From Dermacentor variabilis (lineage: Eukaryota; Arthropoda; Arachnida; Ixodida; Ixodidae): a DNA stretch of 64,000 nucleotides. Position 1 is the first letter of the stretch; every line of letters begins with the position of its first letter. The position numbers were made by a program, and so were the translations under genes. The stretch spans positions 53,122,115 to 53,186,114 of the forward strand of contig NC_134573.1 of assembly GCF_050947875.1 (NCBI RefSeq). The letters are read 5' to 3'. Below the pieces are notes generated by a model that saw nothing but the letters and a program-made list of their open reading frames with translations, ran no database searches and had not been told where the DNA came from. Below are positions 59,367 through 64,000 of the stretch, one piece after another.

Positions 59367-60622
59367 ATGGACACTAAAGGTTAATATGAACTCAAGGTAC
59401 AGTGATAAAACAATGCTCCAGAACGTCTAAGGCGGCAATATAATTGCAAATAGAGCGTTAGTAACCGAGAAATTGAGCTAAATGCATGACACGATTTGAG
59501 ACTGCCCAGCGACACTCCGGTACTAGTCCGATGACGATGGCACTCCTCATCATAATGCATGTCACAATACTCAACTACTCGTATTAAAGAGATCATTTCA
59601 TTAGAATATAAGACGGAAGAAAATGCAACTTGTCTACGCATATACGATTTAAGAAAAAGTAACATTTTGACGTTACTCTTGAGTGTTATGGGTGATCGAA
59701 AGGTTTCGTTTTCGCTCGATTCTGCGCGCTCGACTTCGCGCCGCGCGCGCTTTGGAGTTCAGTTGTTTCGTTATCGCGTCGTGCTGCGGTAGTCTTGCTG
59801 GCTCGCGAAACTTGCAAATGGAACAAGCAGCGAGAATATCAAGTCCATGTGATGTCGTCGGATCCGCGAACGGTCCGCAGAACTTGGCGAAGGGCAGTTG
59901 TAGCGGCGAATCGAACATCGCTTGTCACTGTGTGCCAACTATTGAACCTCTCCGTTCGAAGTGTTTAAGTGCCGTGCTTCCGCCACAGCGCTCTCGCAAA
60001 GAGCCGAAAAATCAGGCAGTGTGATCGCTGCACTTTCGTTCAGAGGATAATGAGTTCAACGCGGATTTACTGAAGTCGTGCGGAGTGCCTTTCAAAACAG
60101 GCCGCCGTCGTAGTAGTATGCAACAACGCCGGCAGCGCGAGCCCTCAACAGCAGGTAATGTTCATCAGTGCTTAAATTGCTAAAGTCGAGCGCAGCATCG
60201 CAGTCAATGTGTCGTCAGGGTCGTCCATGGCAACGAGCGTCGAAGTTGGCGTCTTAAAATAAAGAACCAGCTTATCGTCGCGCACTTTCCCTTCCGCTAG
60301 CCTCCATAATTCCGCTTTCGCGCTGCTGTCGGCTCTGTCTTGGCTGTTCCTGGCCGCTCGTTTGCGTTTTGCGCAGAAAAGCCATAGCGCCTTCTGCGGG
60401 CGCCGTTTTGCCTACCTACGGCGTTACGTCGCTATGAGACCATGACGTCGCCACTCCTCGATCGGATGGCGGGCGATTTGAACTGCGCTATAGGTACGCG
60501 GATGCTTCAGAAGGTATTTTCTCCTAAAAAAGTCTCTTCTTCGCACGAAACAAGCGTTTCAAGGTTTCTGGGATGGTATTTCAACAGTCCACGCTGACTT
60601 AATATTAACCTTTAGTGTCCTT
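59367..60622. mobile_element. non-autonomous DNA element with TIRs and TTAA flanks
   Basis: GGACACTAAAGGTTAATAT (59369-59387) is repeated inverted and perfectly at 60602-60620. Extending two bases outward gives one mismatch. Each end is then followed by TTAA (59363-59366 and 60623-60626), the target sequence of piggyBac-type transposases. The interior is GC-rich with a 113-residue frame (59683-60024) of unknown type and no transposase motif. Length 1.26 kb. Confidence 0.75.
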
Positions 60623-60626
60623 TTAA

Positions 60627-61139
60627 GTATAAGGTGACATGTTGTCACACTGCCGTGCACTGGAAGAGCAACACACCTTTAGGCGTACATATATTTATCA
60701 CATGCAGGATAACAAAGAAAAAACGGTTTGAATGATCTGTTCATTTTCAGCACATTTATCGCGTACTATTCCCACTACGGTCATTGTTCTGGCTGCAATG
60801 AAGCAACATGTAAAAGCAATGGTGAGAGCAGGCACAAGACTTCGCAATGTTCAGCGCGCAGAGCACCAAAAGCTAGAACAGCAAAATAGATGATGGATCC
60901 CAACCTTTCCCTCTTTCTGGGAGAGATAACTCGCACAGTGCACATGCTTGTTAGCTTGCGGCAGCAGGCAGAAGTATAGAACACTTCAATTCGACTTATG
61001 TTTTGAAAACATGATGAAAGACTGAGTTGTCAACTTGTTTGGGAAAAGCAGATAAAAAGTTTGAAGAAATAGCCGGCAGACACCACGCTCTGTGGGAATC
61101 GATGTTCTAAAAGCAGTGTGCGGGCAGCCTACCAAAGTA
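60627..61139. other. unassigned DNA
   Basis: No gene recognised between the TIR element and the tandem repeat. Confidence 0.35.
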
Positions 61140-61590
61140 ACAAAACTACCATGAGAGCGCTAAGACAGAGGTGGCTATTTCATGACCTACATGACACAGA
61201 TGTCATGACATTCATGTCATGAACGATCATTTATGTTTGTTATACACTATTGTCATACTGTGCCAATTTTCATATATACCAAGACGTAGGCAGCTGTTTC
61301 ATGACCTACATGGCAAGCGTTTTCAGTTTTGCCCTATAATTTACCTTCGTCATACACTTTTGTCACACTATTCCAATTGCGGTACATATCAAGTTAACGA
61401 AACCACCATGAAAGCATCAAGATGTAGGCGGCTGTTTAATGATCTACATGACATACATTTCATGATATTCAAGTGAGGACTAATCACTTATGTCGTTCAT
61501 ACACTCTTCTCATATGATGCGAATTTTAGTACTTACCAAGTTAACGAAACGACCATGAGAGCACCAAGAAGCAGGCGGCTGGATAGATAG
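61140..61590. repeat. diverged tandem repeat, about 120-145-bp period, 3-4 units
   Basis: Recurring order: ACCATGAGAGC, then AGGTGGCTATTTCATGACC or GTAGGCGGCTGTTTAATGATC, then CTACATGACA, then TACACT.T..TCATA and CCAATTT or GAATTTT. Blocks recur near 61150, 61290, 61410 and 61555. It is rich in CATGAC/GTCATG palindromes and ends in a few GATA units next to the LINE at 61600. Confidence 0.75.
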
Positions 61591-61599
61591 ATACGGTCA

Positions 61600-63870
61600 C
61601 AGTGGCAAATGTTCGCCAAGAAATGCTTCGCCTTTAAAATGTCTATACTTGAGGACCATGCAATCCTAAGTGACATTCAGCAATTGCGAGCCTCTGCAAA
61701 CGACCTTGGATGCCGCAGCAGGAACATGAATGTTGAAGTGCATGGAATTTCAGTAACTGACACTGAAAGCCTAAGAAAGATAAACGAGGTAGCAAATCGG
61801 CGAACTTGTCAGAGCCGACCACTAGTGATAGATTGCCTTAGAGACAGGACAAAGTACCAGCAATCATACTGCGATTTTGAGATCTACTACTGTGACACAG
61901 ATGGATTGAAGGACGCAGTGTTACGAAACATAAGCTCGAACATTTCAGTCTGTGAAAACATAACTGCACAAAAACGACAATTGCTGCGCTCTTTGAGGGC
62001 AAGCGGTTATTGATTGCCGTGCCACGCGAGCAGAAAAATTCTTGTTAAACGAGAATGAACCTACGGTTGTCATTCGCTGCATGGCTAACCTCGATAAATT
62101 GTGCAGCATTTGAGTTCAATAGCTAATGTATCTCTTATTATGTGTTTTCACGGAGCGAATGAATTTACCTGACTTAGATGCTGTCATCCGAGGCTGCGGT
62201 TCTAATTGCTGCAGTTGTAACCACTTTAACCTTACGTATAGCAGAAACAAGAGACGAACTTGATTGTCTCTTTTAACAAACAGTAACGCCCATTTTGGTG
62301 CTGTGATATCTTCAGAAATGCTCTCTGTTTCGGAAGATGGTGTGGATAATTTTTCTGACTTAAAAATCTTTTTACATGAATAGCCGTGATAAACTTGGCC
62401 TACGTAGATGTCGCAATGCTTGTTTCAAATTCATTTAGCCGCTGCAAATGTCAAACGCTTCTTGGAGGCGACTTAAATATAGTTACACAGCATCACATAA
62501 AACTAGAATTGGAGTTCACCTCTGTCAAATCGTCATAACGTCGCCAACGAAAGTCAAGGCCATGTTGGAGACAAGATTGGACTTGTTCATAACTAAATTA
62601 GACATGCATCCTGTGGAGTTGGCGTTTTTGTATACACAATTAGTGGTCACTTCTCTGTGTTTATAGCCATTGCCACTGCAGTTGAAAAGCCCACACCGCA
62701 TCAAACCTTCAATAGCGGCTCATAAATACTAGTACTTTGTCCACATTCCGAGATTGTCCTGCCAATGATTCTTGGGATATATAAAATGAAAAAATTTGCA
62801 GGTGCGGCTTATGACAAGTTCGTGCAATGGGTTATGGAAATATGCTATGCAAGTCTTCCGGCGAAAACGTTCAAGCCCACAAAAAAATGTCGCCAGCCGT
62901 AGTAGATAAGCACATGATTTATATTACAGTTCATTCTTGCGAACCAAATTGCCGAAATAATTGAAATCATTTAGGGAATACAGAAACTACATCACAAAAG
63001 ATTCAGAGGGGGAGAGAAACTTTAACACCTCAATCTCTTCAACTCATCGGCATCGCGACAGGATAAAATTTAGAGCCCGGACCAGGCGACCAGTCTCGAT
63101 AACACGGGCTAGGCTGGAATAAACGACTGTACTTCTAAAACACTGCTTTTAACTAAAAAGCGATGATCTTGCTAACACACCTTTAACGAAGTCTTTCTGT
63201 CCCTTAGCCTGGTAGGAGATAATATCAACCTTTTGTAGTTGAATTCTATTAATAGTGAGTGAATATTCTTAGCAGGGGTCACAAAGAGGGAAGTTATTCT
63301 GTCGTTCCTGTCGTTAAGTAACAGAAGAAATACTCATGCATTCTGGATTCCACTATCACCTTATCTAGAGTACATTTTTAGCCGCAGTATATATTCAAAT
63401 TTTTTCCTGCGTTGAATGCACAGTGCAAAGTTCACAGTAATATTCAAAAAAGGCAATAAGAAAGAACCTTCCAATTACGCCCCAGTGCAAATGCTGCCTG
63501 TTTTTTTGTTTTCAGAAGGCCCAGACAACGTCATTTTTACACGACTTTGTTTGTTTACTGATCAGTTTAGGACTAGAATTCCGGCACAGTTTCGCTTTCG
63601 CTAAATCGGTTCACTGATAGTCCTATCGAACCAAAAGAAATTTTTAGTACAAAACTTTGAGAAGAAAATGCCGCTTGGAATATTCGTTTATTGTTTCAAG
63701 GCGTTCGACATTATTAGGCACGACGTTTTACTTAAAAAACTCGATCCTTACGGCATTCACGGGACAGCTGATGCTCTTATTACGTCCTACTTCCAACACA
63801 GGTCTCTGTTCGTAGCTATATCAGGGGACCATTGTGAGTTTAAACATGTAAATGCAGGAGGGTATATTTT
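61600..63870 (+). pseudogene. decayed CR1-like LINE (ORF1 core to RT motif)
   Basis: ORF1 remnant (61609-62105): CRSRNMNVEVHGISVTDTES parallels WRSRRLNLQFHGIPVTPGED of the ORF1 at 41381. ILENITKQNRELL there matches SVCENITAQKRQLLRS here. ORF2 remnant: GGDLNI (62467-62485) and TRLDLFITKLD near 62570 from the endonuclease; GAAYDKFVQWVMEICYASLP near 62800; RT VIFKKGNKKEPSNYAPVQML near 63440; then FKAFDIIRHDVLLKKLDPYG (63690-63750) and CEFKHVNAGG, where it breaks off at a T-run just before the PQG box. Stops throughout. Confidence 0.8.
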
Positions 63871-64000
63871 TTTTTTATTGCGATAAGGCTTGCCCTTAAG
63901 GCATAATTCTAGGACTGTATATGTGTATTATATGCGTGCTGTGAGGCCTGTGTTGTGTATGAATTGGAGCATTGTTTTGTGGAATCTGTTGTCATGTATC

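Overview
This is a gene-poor, transposon-packed stretch of an arthropod nuclear genome, most likely a hard tick. I infer this from tRNA-derived SINEs that look like the Ruka-type SINEs of ixodid ticks, from I-type and CR1-like LINEs with tick-like reading frames, and from the mix of Ty3/gypsy, BEL/Pao and Penelope-like elements. There is no bacterial organisation: no operons, ribosome-binding sites or CRISPR. Almost all coding capacity belongs to decayed mobile elements. The only candidate piece of a host gene is one 101-bp exon-like segment at 50990-51090, which may come from an ionotropic-receptor-like ligand-binding domain.

Layout. 1-1354: a LINE 3' end and a (GATA)n tract. 1355-7215: Ty3/gypsy copy A1 on the minus strand, with both LTRs, a 4-bp target duplication and one pol frame broken only by stops. 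7216-15600: unassigned DNA, a (TA)n tract, two CR1-like LINE fragments, a diverged tandem repeat and two tRNA-type SINEs, one of them inside a LINE reverse transcriptase. 15740-22440: a second Ty3/gypsy lineage (B), split in its RNase H by a BEL/Pao element (17228-21100) with a perfect 5-bp duplication. In that BEL/Pao element the protease, RT and RNase H region is replaced by about 830 bp of coiled-coil coding sequence, joined in frame on both sides. 24290-26880: two I-type LINE fragments; one carries a (TA)n array grown inside its RNase H codons. 31684-31994: a large foldback. 32529-38432: Ty3 copy A2, complete in layout but heavily decayed. 38524-47695: I-type LINE fragments, a piggyBac-like remnant, and a near-complete CR1-like LINE (40339-45396) inserted into an I-type LINE. 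That CR1-like LINE has four 227-bp tandem monomers at its 5' end, an intact PHD-finger ORF1 and a broken ORF2. 50058-50482: solo LTR A3. 52396-54415: internally deleted copy A4. 54895-56985: two Penelope-like fragments facing away from each other. 59367-60622: a TIR element flanked by TTAA. 61140-63870: a diverged tandem repeat and a decayed CR1-like LINE.

The elements record layers of nested insertion: BEL into Ty3-B, CR1-like LINE into I-type LINE, SINE into LINE, and four states of one Ty3 family (full length, decayed full length, solo LTR, internal-deletion derivative). The observation I rate highest is the BEL/Pao element that seems to have captured a coiled-coil coding sequence. Next are the tandem 5' monomers of the CR1-like LINE, which resemble in layout the promoter monomers of mouse L1.

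All family assignments come from reading motifs by eye; no database search was possible. Boundaries of decayed elements are approximate unless a terminal duplication or LTR end is quoted.
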